Positions 7,277 through 15,777 of a stretch of DNA of 38,369 nucleotides are shown here, one piece after another (within the stretch, counting starts at the first letter, position 1; each line of letters begins with the position of its first letter). Position numbers and translations under genes: made by a program. The DNA is from Methylobacterium soli (GTDB taxonomy: Bacteria > Pseudomonadota > Alphaproteobacteria > Rhizobiales > Beijerinckiaceae), in assembly GCF_008806385.1 (NCBI RefSeq), contig NZ_VZZK01000045.1, positions 1 through 38,369 on the forward strand, read 5' to 3'. The notes under the pieces were generated by a model that saw only the letters and a program-made list of their open reading frames with translations, searched no databases and was not told the origin of the DNA.

Positions 7277-8707
7277 CTAATCACGTTGTAGTAGCTTCAA
7301 GAGATGCATTCCGAGATGCTCGGCCGCCATTTGGGACCCGATGTTCGTGAAGCCGAGGAGCAACGCCGAAGCCCCCTCTCTACCCATCGCCCATTCCGTC
7401 AATGCTTCTCCGTAAAGTCCTTCTTCTCGCATGCTCGCTACTAGGCGGCGATCCGACTGCGCGCCATTTAAGCGAAAGATCAAATGCATGCCTCCCGGCT
7501 GTGAGTCACTCCGCATGTATTTCCCCAGCACGCTTTCCAAGCCCGCTGCTGCCGCTTGCCGACGCTCGGCGTAAAGCTTCCGCATCCGATGAATATGGCG
7601 GGCGAAGTGCCCTTCCGATATGAATGTTGTAACGATGGCTTGTGTAAGCTGAGGGCTGCCTCCCGCAAAGGTTTCGCTGATCTGCTCGAATTGTTCGACT
7701 AAGGATTCCGGCACGACGACATAGGCAAGCCGAATGCCGGGAAAAAGCACCTTGCTGAATGTGCCCGCATAAATTACCCGGCCATCACGGTCTAAGCTCT
7801 TCAGTGCAGGCAGGGGCCGACTCGCGTACCGGTATTCGCCGTCGTAATCATCCTCAACCACCCACGAATTATTTCGCGCAGCCCAGTCCAACAGTTCCAA
7901 GCGCCGCGGCAAGGACAGAGACACACAGAGGGGGCTCTGATGCGCAGGCGTAACCACGGCTGCGCGCGCTCGTGGCGCCGCTCTGACTCCAGCCGAGACG
8001 ACCATGCCCTCCCGATCTACCGGCACCGGGACTGCTACTCTGCGCATTTGTCTCAGGAGTTCTCGCGTCGGTGGGTAGCCAGGGTCTTCGAGCCAAACAC
8101 GATCGCCCGCCTTCAACAATGCATGCGTGATCAACTCCACCGTATGACGATACCCCGACGTCACGAATATCTGAGATGAAGAGCAGCCGATCCCACGTGA
8201 TACGTGGAGGTATTTGGCAAGCTCGGCTCGCAGTGCCTCCATGCCGTATACGGAAGGATGAGCCATGTCAGACGGCTGCATGGCACGGACACAGCGCGCG
8301 CCCAGACGGGCCCAGATCTTCCGCGGGAATAGGTCCAGAGCTGGCAAGCCCATTTGAAATGGCAAAATCGAGTCCGGACGGAAGCTGGACGCAGCAATGT
8401 GGCTCTTGGATCGGGGTATCTTGCTTACGGCGGGCGTGACCGGCTTGAGGCCTGGTGTCACAACCGTTCCTGCCTGGCCGCGGGCTTGGATGTACCCCTC
8501 GGCAGCCAACAAAGAATAAGCTGCTTCGATCGTGCCTCTTGCCAAACCCAACTCTTTGGTCAGCGCTCGTGCCGAGGGGATCCGGTCGCCCGGCTTCAAC
8601 GATCCGCCTTCGATGGCGCCGCGGAATCGGTCATAGATCTGGCGGTAGAAGGGCTCCGCCGCGGCCGGATTCAGGGGGGAGATCTTGGCACCTTTTGCGA
8701 CACTCAT
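7277..8707 (-). CDS. MocR/PdxR-type GntR-aminotransferase transcriptional regulator
   Basis: The 476-residue protein has two parts. The N-terminal GntR winged helix (about 15-85) contains FYRQIYDRFRGAIEGG, then DRIPSARALTKELGLARGT. The C-terminal part is a fold-type I aminotransferase-like domain (about 115-470). The PLP-binding lysine sits in YAGTFSKVLFPGIRLAY, and WLEDPGYP and DDYDGEYRY mark the cofactor site. This is the MocR family, whose members use PLP or its aldimines as effectors (PdxR in vitamin B6 control, GabR in GABA use). The nearest divergent gene begins about 600 bases away at 9312 and is an epimerase-like protein, so the target is not obvious. No PLP biosynthesis gene is nearby. 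Length is typical, and no defect is seen. Confidence 0.93.
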   Translation of the reverse strand: MSVAKGAKISPLNPAAAEPFYRQIYDRFRGAIEGGSLKPGDRIPSARALTKELGLARGTIEAAYSLLAAEGYIQARGQAGTVVTPGLKPVTPAVSKIPRSKSHIAASSFRPDSILPFQMGLPALDLFPRKIWARLGARCVRAMQPSDMAHPSVYGMEALRAELAKYLHVSRGIGCSSSQIFVTSGYRHTVELITHALLKAGDRVWLEDPGYPPTRELLRQMRRVAVPVPVDREGMVVSAGVRAAPRARAAVVTPAHQSPLCVSLSLPRRLELLDWAARNNSWVVEDDYDGEYRYASRPLPALKSLDRDGRVIYAGTFSKVLFPGIRLAYVVVPESLVEQFEQISETFAGGSPQLTQAIVTTFISEGHFARHIHRMRKLYAERRQAAAAGLESVLGKYMRSDSQPGGMHLIFRLNGAQSDRRLVASMREEGLYGEALTEWAMGREGASALLLGFTNIGSQMAAEHLGMHLLKLLQRD

Positions 8708-9311
8708 GACCTAGTCATTTCTGGCGTCGAGTAAGGGCCAGTTATAATCCGAGATCCCGGCACACCAAATCCGCCGCGTTCCAGAGAATGCTTGCGGAAG
8801 CTCAAGCTGCAATCCGTACGGTTCTTGCGTCGGCATCCAGTGACCCTGGCGCTAGCGGGCTTTCTCGCCGGCTCGTGTTCGGCCGACTTCGTGAGGATCT
8901 GCTGCACCCCATTGCCCTCCCTTGTTAGTGGATCCGGATTGGTGGTGACGCCTCATGTGCGAGGTTAGCTCGCGTCTGGCGATGATAATCACGGCCTAGC
9001 CTCAATGTCGTTTCATGGACCTGGATGCAGATCCCCTCGTTTGTACAATGAAGGCCGTTTCAGCATTTCAGCCCAGCACCGCTTGTCGAATGGCCGTCAA
9101 AAGCTGAATTCACTCGGTCTGATGCCATGAAGGTCGGCCCTTGCGCTTGTCCTTGGCCCGGCACTCCAGCGGAAGGCGGTGGCGCTATGACCAGGGGCGC
9201 TCGACAACGGAGGAGGCGGGTCCACCTCGTCTGCCGGACGAGCCGTGAACCTCTGAAGCTCTGCGGTAAGTCTTGGGTCTGTCCTGAATGCCTCACTGGA
9301 GGAGTGCAAAA
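8708..9311. other. Intergenic region between divergent genes
   Basis: These 604 bases separate the MocR-type regulator from the epimerase-like gene. The open frames present on both strands are Arg/Pro/Ser-rich and look like shadows of GC-rich DNA. The MocR operator and the promoter of the downstream gene are expected here, but I cannot point to specific boxes. A ribosome-binding site (GGAGGAG, 9298-9304) precedes the ATG at 9312. Confidence 0.4.
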
Positions 9312-10055
9312 ATGAACAAGCGCCTGTTTCTCGCTGGGGCGACCGGAGCAATGGGTCGCAGCCTCGCACCTCTTCTCGTTGCATCCGGTTGGCTGGTCGT
9401 CGGTACGACGCGTTCGATGGACAAAGTTCCAAGCCTGACTGCGATGGGCGTGGAGCCCGTCGTGGTCGATGCCTTCGATTCCGACCAGTTGACCGATGCC
9501 GTGCGTCGTTTCCGGCCAAGCGTGGTTGTCCATCAACTCACCGATCTACCGCCCGCTCTCGATCCGAGCAGGATGGCCGAGGCCTTGGTGCGCACTGCCC
9601 GTCTCCGGGAAGAGGGGACGCGCAACCTCATCGCCGCCGCGCGCTCGGCTGGTAGCGAGCGCTTCGTGGCCCAGAGCATCGCGTTCGCCTACGCTCCCGG
9701 GCCGACGCCGCATGCCGAAGCGGATCAACTGGATGTTGATGCGGAAGGCGGGGCGGGTGTCACGGCACGAGGAGTCACGAGTCTGGAGCGTCAGGTTCTC
9801 GAAGCACCGATGACCGGGGTCATCTTGCGCTATGGAGCGCTATACGGACCGGGTACGGGTTTCGATCGACCGACGTTTCCGGGAGCGGTGCATATCGATG
9901 CTGCAGCAAAGGCCACCGAGCTCGCCGTCAGCCGAACTGTCGCCGGCGTGTTCAACATCGCGGAAGAGGATGGCTTCGTCTCAAGCGACCGCGCGCGTCG
10001 GCTGCTGGACTGGAAGCCAGAGTGGCGGCGCGAGCATGGTTTGCTCTCTGTCTGA
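9312..10055 (+). CDS. NAD-dependent epimerase/dehydratase family protein
   Basis: The 247-residue extended-SDR-like protein begins with the Rossmann fingerprint FLAGATGAMGRSLAPLL (TGxxGxxG variant). It has VVHQLTDLP after strand 4 and AQSIAFAYAPG at the position of the catalytic Ser/Tyr region. The motif VILRYGALYGPGTGF is typical of NAD(P)-dependent epimerases. The canonical YxxxK is not evident, so it may be a reductase or a non-catalytic nucleotide-binding protein. I start it at ATG 9312 because a good ribosome-binding site (GGAGGAG) lies 8 bases upstream and the Rossmann strand follows immediately. The neighbouring MocR-type regulator on the other strand may control it, but 600 bases separate them. 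Confidence 0.85.
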   Translation: MNKRLFLAGATGAMGRSLAPLLVASGWLVVGTTRSMDKVPSLTAMGVEPVVVDAFDSDQLTDAVRRFRPSVVVHQLTDLPPALDPSRMAEALVRTARLREEGTRNLIAAARSAGSERFVAQSIAFAYAPGPTPHAEADQLDVDAEGGAGVTARGVTSLERQVLEAPMTGVILRYGALYGPGTGFDRPTFPGAVHIDAAAKATELAVSRTVAGVFNIAEEDGFVSSDRARRLLDWKPEWRREHGLLSV

Positions 10056-10299
10056 TTTCCGAGTGCGAGGGCTACCGCTCGAAGGGCCACTTCCGTACCG
10101 CGATGACGTTCTCCCACGTTCTGCGTTCCTCTCAACGGTAATAAATCGCCCAGCAATCGCTCGACTTACCTCCAGCAGGACGGCCGACGGAAATGCCAGG
10201 CGGCCCGCTCGTGCTCAAAGCGGGTGTGAAGTCGTATTTCCGGGTCAGCGATGGCCCGCTTCGGCAGTCCCGGCGGGGCACCGAAAGACGGGCGGGATA

Positions 10300-10779
10300 T
10301 CACCCGCGCTCCGGGATGAGATCGCGATACGAACTCACCACTCCACCAAAATGGTGCCGCCAGAGGGCAATGCCGAGCCTGCCCGATCGGTCGACTGAGG
10401 AGCCGACAACAAGATCTGCAACGAGCGTTGGAGATAGCCCAGCATCAAACAAGGCGAAACCGGCCGCCAAAACACAGGTGTCAGCCTGAATGCCACAGAC
10501 AAGTACGCGTTCGGTCTTGAGGCTTCGGAGATAGTCGATCACCTCAGGTGTGGGCGAGTAGCCGTGCTTGATGAAAATCCGGTCGGCGGCGATGAGCGCC
10601 TCGTCATCGGGCGCCGGCGCCCAATCCAGCTGGCGTCGAAACGGTACGCGGCTTTCGTTGTGGCGCTCGACAGTAGCTACGGATGTTATATGTGGCAAAA
10701 GTTCTTCGATGCTGCGGATCAACTTGGTTGGTGGCGAGAAGCTGCGCTGCACGTCAACGATCAGAAGAGCTTGCCGCAT
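10300..10779 (-). CDS. Isochorismatase-family cysteine hydrolase
   Basis: The 159-residue cytoplasmic hydrolase keeps the catalytic triad of the isochorismatase-like family: Asp9 (LLIVDVQRSF), Lys71 (RIFIKHGYS) and Cys102 (GIQADTCVLAAG). Family members hydrolyse amides or vinyl ethers such as nicotinamide, N-carbamoylsarcosine or isochorismate; the substrate cannot be told from sequence alone. It is shorter than the usual 180-210 residues, and the segment between the Asp and Lys strands is compact. It stands alone on the minus strand, with no co-directional gene immediately downstream. Confidence 0.9.
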   Translation of the reverse strand: MRQALLIVDVQRSFSPPTKLIRSIEELLPHITSVATVERHNESRVPFRRQLDWAPAPDDEALIAADRIFIKHGYSPTPEVIDYLRSLKTERVLVCGIQADTCVLAAGFALFDAGLSPTLVADLVVGSSVDRSGRLGIALWRHHFGGVVSSYRDLIPERG

Positions 10780-10835
10780 GATGGCCCTTGATAATCCCGC
10801 TACGAGCAGGGTTTGATTGCTCCTCGTTCAAGCGC

Positions 10836-11114
10836 TCAACTCCTGGCTGAAAGTAACCTTCTGCACGTGCCGAGCCTTTGGACAAGATCTTCGTAGGGAG
10901 GCGAGGTGACGTCGTCTGGCTGGTCCTCAGACGTCGTACAAGACTTTAGATAGCGGCTGGTCCGTTCTCCTGCGGCCGAGCCCTCGAGCGGCTCTGAGAG
11001 CCTTTCGCGCGCAAACTCCTGGGCAAGCCAAATCGGCTCGATCCCATGGCATGCTCCAGCCATGGCGAAGCCGGTGACAAAATCACGCGCAAGGGCACGC
11101 AGCAGCAGGCTCAT
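10836..11114 (-). CDS. Possible small hypothetical protein (92 aa)
   Basis: The reading frame from ATG 11114 gives a 92-residue peptide. It has a helical, mildly hydrophobic start (SLLLRALARDFVTGFAMAG) and a polar C-terminal half with EDQPDDVTSPPYEDL. The frame stays open upstream to 11279, but that part is Arg-rich and unlike a real protein. No family is recognised, and the ribosome-binding site is weak. It could be a small membrane-associated protein or a chance frame. Confidence 0.35.
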   Translation of the reverse strand: MSLLLRALARDFVTGFAMAGACHGIEPIWLAQEFARERLSEPLEGSAAGERTSRYLKSCTTSEDQPDDVTSPPYEDLVQRLGTCRRLLSARS

Positions 11115-11369
11115 CCGCCGACAGCTGATCCGGAGACCTTGGCGAAGGATCGTACGAACCCGCCGCGAGCGCCCTCGTCGAGCCGGTACGGGCGTCGGAA
11201 GGCTGCCGCCTGCGACGCTTCGTGTGTAGGCGATGCGCTCTACCTCGGAAGTGAGTTCCGGAATGCGTCGCAGCATCATGCCGACCTCGCACAGGGAGGA
11301 AAGCTGTACCTTTCGCTTGTGGTCTTACAGCTCAATGTCGAGCCAGCGTGTTCACGTTACGGTGGAAAT

Positions 11370-11390
11370 CCGCCTCGCCAGCGCAGGCGG
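11370..11390 (-). terminator. Possible hairpin downstream of the chimeric wHTH gene
   Basis: A 6-base inverted repeat (CCGCCT / AGGCGG) with a 9-base loop lies 10 bases past the stop codon of the gene ending at 11400. There is no clear T-run, so intrinsic termination is uncertain. Confidence 0.3.
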
Positions 11391-11399
11391 GGCGGGCGG

Positions 11400-11987
11400 T
11401 TATGCAAACTTAACTGGCAGTGCGAACACGTACCCGCCTCCGCGCTCCGTGAGGATGATGCGGGGGAGGCCCGGGTTGGGCTCAAGCTTGCGCCGTAGCC
11501 GAAGGATCTGGACGTCGATGCTGCGGTCGAAGACGTCCTCGTGCACGCGAGTCGCCTGAAGCAGATGCTCGCGGGTCAGGGGGCGCTGCGGAGCCGATAC
11601 GAAGGCGAGAAGAAGAGCGTATTCGCCCTTGGTCAGCACAACGGCGTTCCCATCGGGGTTGGTAATTTGACGCGTCTGTGTGTGGAGCCTCCATTCCCCA
11701 AACCTGTACTGCGCTTGGCCGACGATCTGGTGGCCGGTGGTCTTCACCAGGACCGGCCGGTACTGCCCCGCCGCGAAAGCAACGGCGGCCCGGACATCGG
11801 CCGCGCTCTCCGGCACCACGATCACCGCGGGCACCAGCTCGTGGTTCAGGTTCCAGACGGCGCGCTCGTCGTCGTATCCCGCCTCGCCCGCCAGAAGGAC
11901 CGAACCCGCGACCGTGGCCACGAGGGGCGCGACATCCTCCGTCGATAGCGGCGGCAGGGACGAATCTCTGTAAGTCATGGCATGCAT
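11400..11987 (-). CDS. Chimera: N-terminus of FAD-linked oxidase fused to OmpR/VirG-type DNA-binding domain
   Basis: The 195-residue protein joins two unrelated halves. Residues about 15-88 match the start of an FAD-linked (BBE/PCMH-type) oxidoreductase: LLAGEAGYDDERAVWNLNHE, then PAVIVVPESAADVRAAV and VKTTGHQ. The conserved FAD-attachment and substrate domains are absent. Residues about 94-193 form a complete OmpR-family winged helix ending in LTERGGGYVFA. This half closely resembles that of the VirG-like regulator at 21437-22201, and 122 bases are identical. No receiver domain or phosphoacceptor is present. The frame is open throughout, so it could be expressed as a phosphorylation-independent DNA-binding protein, or it could be a recombination relic. 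The start at 11987 (or ATG 11978) fits the oxidase family; no Shine-Dalgarno sequence is seen. Confidence 0.75.
   Translation of the reverse strand: MHAMTYRDSSLPPLSTEDVAPLVATVAGSVLLAGEAGYDDERAVWNLNHELVPAVIVVPESAADVRAAVAFAAGQYRPVLVKTTGHQIVGQAQYRFGEWRLHTQTRQITNPDGNAVVLTKGEYALLLAFVSAPQRPLTREHLLQATRVHEDVFDRSIDVQILRLRRKLEPNPGLPRIILTERGGGYVFALPVKFA
11503..11624 (-). repeat. 122-bp perfect repeat, copy 1 (inverted relative to 21977-22098)
   Basis: The minus strand here is identical over 122 bases to the plus strand of 21977-22098. The repeat encodes the central part of an OmpR-type winged helix, including the recognition helix. Just outside the repeat (11625 and 11502) the copies differ, and flanking identity falls markedly. 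Confidence 0.9.
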
Positions 11988-12113
11988 CCAAGGAACGGAA
12001 GGAGGGTTCTCGAAGCCGGACCGGATGGCCGGTATCGGCAGGTGGCGGTTCGGTTCGGTCAGCCGCGCGAAGTCTGGTCCGCGTACGGGCCCGAACGACT
12101 GCGTGGATGGTCC

Positions 12114-12395
12114 TCAGCCACCCGACTCGAACATCGCCTGGAAGACGTCGTGATTGCCGGCAAGCAGAATGGGCGCTCTCGGCAGGAATTTGCGTTCGGT
12201 CCGCTCGAAGCCTGAGTACGTCAGCAGATCTTCCGACCGTGGTACTCCGACGAACAGCCTCATCGTGGTTCGCGTCTCATTTGCAGCCATCAGGAGCATG
12301 TCGCGAGGGTAGTGCAGCAGCTGCCAATGAACTTCGAACGCGCCCAGATATTCAAGCCACTCGCCGGTGGAGATCGTACATGTTGCCCAGAACAT
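12114..12395 (-). CDS. Hypothetical protein (93 aa)
   Basis: The frame from ATG 12395 to the stop at 12114 gives 93 residues with balanced composition: WATCTISTGEWLEYLG, then EVHWQLLHYPRDMLLMAA and APILLAGNHDVF. This suggests a real small gene. The same frame remains open upstream into the MFS gene, but that part is plainly a shadow of the transporter. I recognise no family. It lies between the MFS gene and the chimeric wHTH gene, all on the minus strand, with 53 bases to the former and 126 to the latter, so it may be part of a run of co-transcribed genes. The ribosome-binding site is weak. Confidence 0.5.
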   Translation of the reverse strand: MFWATCTISTGEWLEYLGAFEVHWQLLHYPRDMLLMAANETRTTMRLFVGVPRSEDLLTYSGFERTERKFLPRAPILLAGNHDVFQAMFESGG

Positions 12396-12448
12396 GGGAA
12401 GTACTCGCAGAGACCGGAACTTAAATGTGTCGAAGGCTGAAGAGGCGC

Positions 12449-13678
12449 TCAGCCATTGCGGAGCGCAGATCGGCGGCCTCTCCCACCGCCATCCTCGCCG
12501 AAGGCATCGACCTCGACCCACCGCGTGCCTTCGTCCGCCAGAAGCGGCAGGAGCGCGGACAGCGCGAACCCCGCCGCCACCCAGCCGAGATGTTCCGCGA
12601 CGCCATCGGCGACGATCAGCGCGCCCGCTGCCGCGCCCGTCGCGCTGCCGAGGTAGATGGCCGAGGAGTTCAGCGACAGGCTCACGGGCGCCAGGGCCGG
12701 GGCCAGCGCGACCAGCCGTGCCTGCTGCGCCGTCATGAGCCCCCAACTCGCCAGACCCCAGAGCAGGATGGCCGGCAGCAGGACCGGCATAGCCGAGGTC
12801 GGCCCCAGTCCCGGACCGAGCGACAGCACGAGATAGGCCAGCAGTGCGAGACCTCCGCCGACGATCACGGTCGGGCGCGCACCCCAGCGGTCCGCCGCGT
12901 CGCCTCCGAGCCGTGTACCAGCCGCGCTCGCCAGGCCGAAAACCAGCAGCACCAGCGCCAGCCCCTGTGGGCCGACGCCGGCCACATCGGCCAGGAAGAC
13001 GCCGAGATAGGTGTAGATCGTGAAGGTGGCGGCCACAGTCAGCACGCTGGTCGCCAGCACCAACAGCACGTCGCGTCGCTTAGCCAGCGCCAGCCGCCCA
13101 CCCGGGCTGGCCGTGGTGCCTGCCGGCTGGCGCGGCAGCCCAGCGAGTATGCCGAGCAGCGAAAGCGCTGCCAGACCGGCGACGACGAAGAAGTTGGCGC
13201 GCCAGCCGAAGCCTTCCCCCACAAGCACGCCGAGCGGCACGCCGGCAACGATCGCCAAGCTGAGGCCGTTGGTGACCATAGACAGGGCGCGGCCACGCCG
13301 CTCCGGACCTCCGAGCGCGGCGGCATATCCGCTGGCCGCCGGCATGAAGCTGGCGGCGGACAGAGCCAGCAGCAGCCGAGCAGTCAGCAACGTGGCATAG
13401 TCCGGCGCCAGCGCGGCGAGCAGATTGGCAAAGGCGAAGCCGGACATGGCGACCGCCAACAGGCGGCGCCGCTCGAGCCTGGCCGTCAGCACCGCTATGA
13501 TCGGAGCGCCGATCGCATAGGCGAGGGAGAACGCGGTGACCAGGTGACCGGCGGGAGCCAAGCCGACGTTCAGGTCTCGCGCCAGGGCGGGAAGCAGACC
13601 GGCGATCATGAAGCCCTCAGTTCCGATGGCAAAGGCGCCGAGGGTCAGCCAGATCAGGGAAGTCGGCGTTCCGAACAT
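12449..13678 (-). CDS. MFS transporter, DHA1-type drug/sugar efflux
   Basis: The protein of about 409 residues has twelve hydrophobic segments. It carries the MFS signatures of drug:H+ antiporter family 1: the opening FAIGTEGFMIAGLLPALA, motif A-like LTARLERRRLL between helices 2 and 3, and motif C-like GVPLGVLVGEGFGWR in helix 5. It resembles the arabinose-efflux/chloramphenicol-resistance permeases (AraJ/CmlA-like). It should export small molecules from the cytoplasm using the proton gradient; the substrate is unknown. I prefer ATG 13678 over the GTG at 13687. It lies downstream of an HD-domain gene and an alpha/beta hydrolase gene on the same strand (120 and 104-base gaps), so a detoxification-type gene set is possible. 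A 671-codon frame on the opposite strand is a GC artefact. Confidence 0.92.
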   Translation of the reverse strand: MFGTPTSLIWLTLGAFAIGTEGFMIAGLLPALARDLNVGLAPAGHLVTAFSLAYAIGAPIIAVLTARLERRRLLAVAMSGFAFANLLAALAPDYATLLTARLLLALSAASFMPAASGYAAALGGPERRGRALSMVTNGLSLAIVAGVPLGVLVGEGFGWRANFFVVAGLAALSLLGILAGLPRQPAGTTASPGGRLALAKRRDVLLVLATSVLTVAATFTIYTYLGVFLADVAGVGPQGLALVLLVFGLASAAGTRLGGDAADRWGARPTVIVGGGLALLAYLVLSLGPGLGPTSAMPVLLPAILLWGLASWGLMTAQQARLVALAPALAPVSLSLNSSAIYLGSATGAAAGALIVADGVAEHLGWVAAGFALSALLPLLADEGTRWVEVDAFGEDGGGRGRRSALRNG

Positions 13679-13798
13679 GATGACCACGCAAAAGATCAGG
13701 ATTGCCTCCGCTCTGAGAAGCGGAGGAGTTCAGATGCCTCGGCAAATAGCCGAAGTGCGGTTCAATCGGCTTTCGTAAGCTCGACCGTTTTCAGGGGC

Positions 13799-14437
13799 TC
13801 AGCTCGCCCACGGAGCCGCGCGAATGCGCGCGCACACGTTCGGCCTGCAAATCGAATGGTCGAAGTGCTCGATATATTCGAAGTTGACTGTGCCGAATGT
13901 TGTCTGCGGCTTCTTAAAGGCCGAACGAAGCTGGTCCTGAACGAACTCGTTCTTGAAGTCGCCCCGAGGAAATGCAGAGATGGTCTGGGCGCGTTGTTCC
14001 GAAGTGTATCCGTCATACCCAATACCGAGCACGTCCATCACGACGCCCGCCTTCGTAAGGGCGATCTCCGGTCGCATGTATTCGGGCACTCCAGGCGTCG
14101 TGTGCAGGGCGATCGCTTCCCAGACCAGATCCGCCTTCGGCTCGGGAATTCCGTGACTCCTGAGGAACTCGCGCGCGGCATCGGCGCCATCGACTTCGAA
14201 CCGCTTCGTGTCGGTGTGGTAGGCGTCGACGAGGCCCATGTCGTGGAACAAGGACGCGACATAGAGCAGTTCGGGGTCGAACTTCAGACCTTCGCGAACG
14301 CCTTTCATCGCGCCGAAGACGTAGACCCGCACGGAGTGATTGAACAACAGCTCGGATTCATGCTGCCGCACCAACTCGGCGGCTTCGCGTGCGATCTGAC
14401 TGTCAGGGATCTTGATGCCGGAAATCTCGCTGACCAT
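13799..14437 (-). CDS. HD-domain hydrolase, cyanamide-hydratase-like (copy 1)
   Basis: This 212-residue HD-superfamily metallohydrolase has metal ligands His34 (FNHSVRVYVFGA), His65 and Asp66 (SLFHDMGL), a His in IALHTTPGVPEYMRP and a downstream Asp in GVVMDVLGIGYD. The layout is that of the cyanamide hydratase/DDI2-like HD group, which hydrates nitrile-like substrates, but phosphohydrolase activity cannot be excluded. I start it at ATG 14437 (MVSEISG) because the paralogue begins similarly just before the PDS-A motif. A second copy lies at 17137-17796 in the opposite direction, and the two are alike over their whole length. The copies differ at the C-terminus: the ending YRRMNFCSIILGS of copy 2 is replaced here by a divergent tail (ICRPNVCARIRAAPWAS). 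Confidence 0.88.
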   Translation of the reverse strand: MVSEISGIKIPDSQIAREAAELVRQHESELLFNHSVRVYVFGAMKGVREGLKFDPELLYVASLFHDMGLVDAYHTDTKRFEVDGADAAREFLRSHGIPEPKADLVWEAIALHTTPGVPEYMRPEIALTKAGVVMDVLGIGYDGYTSEQRAQTISAFPRGDFKNEFVQDQLRSAFKKPQTTFGTVNFEYIEHFDHSICRPNVCARIRAAPWAS

Positions 14438-14540
14438 TGACCAACTCCCATTTCCAAGTTCGCGATCTCGCATTGCGACGCTGAATTCGTTCCTTGGTTC
14501 GTGAGGCCTCCCGGCACCTTCATGCAGGTCGGCGTCATTC

Positions 14541-15269
14541 TCAGGCGGTCAGGCGCAAGCACGCATGGTCTCCGACCATCACCGACACGGTCTCGTCCGG
14601 AATCGACAGCATGGGTTGATGGTGCGTATTCAGGATCGCCGTACGGATGGCGGGGTTTGCCTGCATCTCTGCGAGACGCGGCATGAAGGGCGACGGGTTG
14701 GTCTGCGCGCAGACAACATAGGCGAGCGGAATGTCGGGGCGTGTCTTCAGCACCTTGACCGGCTGGAAGAAAGTCTGCCAGGGCTGCGAGACCAGACGCG
14801 GCTCGACGAAGGCGATGGTCTTCGGGTCCGTGATGCCGGAAGCCGCCACAGGGACCGGCGGGATCGGAAGATCGTTCACGCGCGCAGCTTCATAGCTCGG
14901 GCGGATCTCCGGGAGGGCGTAGTCGACCAGCGCCTGCCCGTCGTCCGGCAGGAAGGCATCCAGGTAGACGATGTCGCGGATCCGCTCGGGGATGCGGGCC
15001 TGGACCCCGGTGACGACCATGCCGGCATAGCTCCAGCCCACGAGGGTGAGGTTGCGCAGGTCCTCCATCTCGATGTGTGCGACGACGTCCTCGACGTGGG
15101 TGTCTAGATCGACGCGGCCGTGCTCGAGATGCCGGCGCTCGCCGAGCCCGGTCAGCGTCGGTGCGCTCGCCACGTGACCAAGGCCGCGCAGTCTGGCGAG
15201 GACGTCCTGCCAGACCCAGGCGCCGTACCAAGCACCGTGAACGAGAACGAAACTGCGCCGATGGGCCAT
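14541..15269 (-). CDS. Alpha/beta-fold hydrolase (esterase/hydroxynitrile-lyase-like)
   Basis: The 242-residue protein has the alpha/beta hydrolase opening FVLVHGAWYGAWVW with the oxyanion-hole HG. The nucleophile elbow is GWSYAG, with Ser80 as nucleophile, and LDAFLPDDGQ follows strand 6. The catalytic His is probably within HHQPML near the C-terminus. This arrangement is that of the plant-esterase/hydroxynitrile-lyase-like group often annotated as salicylate-esterase-like. It should be cytoplasmic, with no signal peptide. ATG 15269 (MAHRRSF) was chosen over an upstream start at 15356 because the extra 29 residues do not look coding. The gene heads a minus-strand run that includes the HD gene and the MFS exporter. 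The upstream region may hold the remains of a divergent HxlR-type regulator. Confidence 0.9.
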   Translation of the reverse strand: MAHRRSFVLVHGAWYGAWVWQDVLARLRGLGHVASAPTLTGLGERRHLEHGRVDLDTHVEDVVAHIEMEDLRNLTLVGWSYAGMVVTGVQARIPERIRDIVYLDAFLPDDGQALVDYALPEIRPSYEAARVNDLPIPPVPVAASGITDPKTIAFVEPRLVSQPWQTFFQPVKVLKTRPDIPLAYVVCAQTNPSPFMPRLAEMQANPAIRTAILNTHHQPMLSIPDETVSVMVGDHACLRLTA

Positions 15270-15777
15270 CGTGAAATCCGGATCTACTGTTGGTTGCGAG
15301 GAGTGCGGGAGGACAGCTTTCTCGTCGGCCCTCGTCGGCCAGACGGCGGGTCGCACGTCCTGAGCGTCTCAGTTCTTTTAAAAAATCTTCGTACTGCACT
15401 GGTCATGATGGTGCACATCGCCAGTCACTCCAGAAAACTGGAAGGTAATGGCCGTCCTCGCACCGAACTGTTCAAGGACCTGTCGGGAGTCTAGCGGCTA
15501 CCACAGGAATGATATTGGAGTTGTAGCTTGCCGCACGCAACGAGGCGGGCCGTTCGATCCCCGCCATCCAACCCGGCTTTCCCGCCATGCACCCGCAACT
15601 CCGGAGGTGCGAGGCGGGGCGGGCGCGGCGGCGTGCTGGTCAAGGGAACGGCTTGCACTTGGCTGACCAGAACACCGCTACGATCTTCAACAGCGCTCCG
15701 GGCGCATGGTCGTTGGCCGCAAACCGACGGCTAGGAACCGCGCGATCCACGCCGGGACGTGCAGCGCGGTGCGTTGT
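15270..15777. other. Intergenic region with possible decayed HxlR-like remnant
   Basis: This is 508 bases without a convincing gene. On the plus strand at about 15410-15495 the three-frame translation contains pieces resembling an HxlR winged helix: a WKVMAVLA-like piece, then RTELFKDLSGV in another frame, ended by a TAG at about 15492. This would fit a dead divergent regulator of the hydrolase gene, but the match is short. An A/T-rich patch (tttaaaaaatctt, about 15378) is the best promoter-like segment. The rest shows no structure I can name. Confidence 0.3.

Noticed and set aside
12425..14440. A 671-codon open frame on the plus strand
   Set aside because: It runs antisense through the MFS and HD genes, is rich in Arg/Gln/Gly/His and has no domain; the minus-strand genes have clear motifs.
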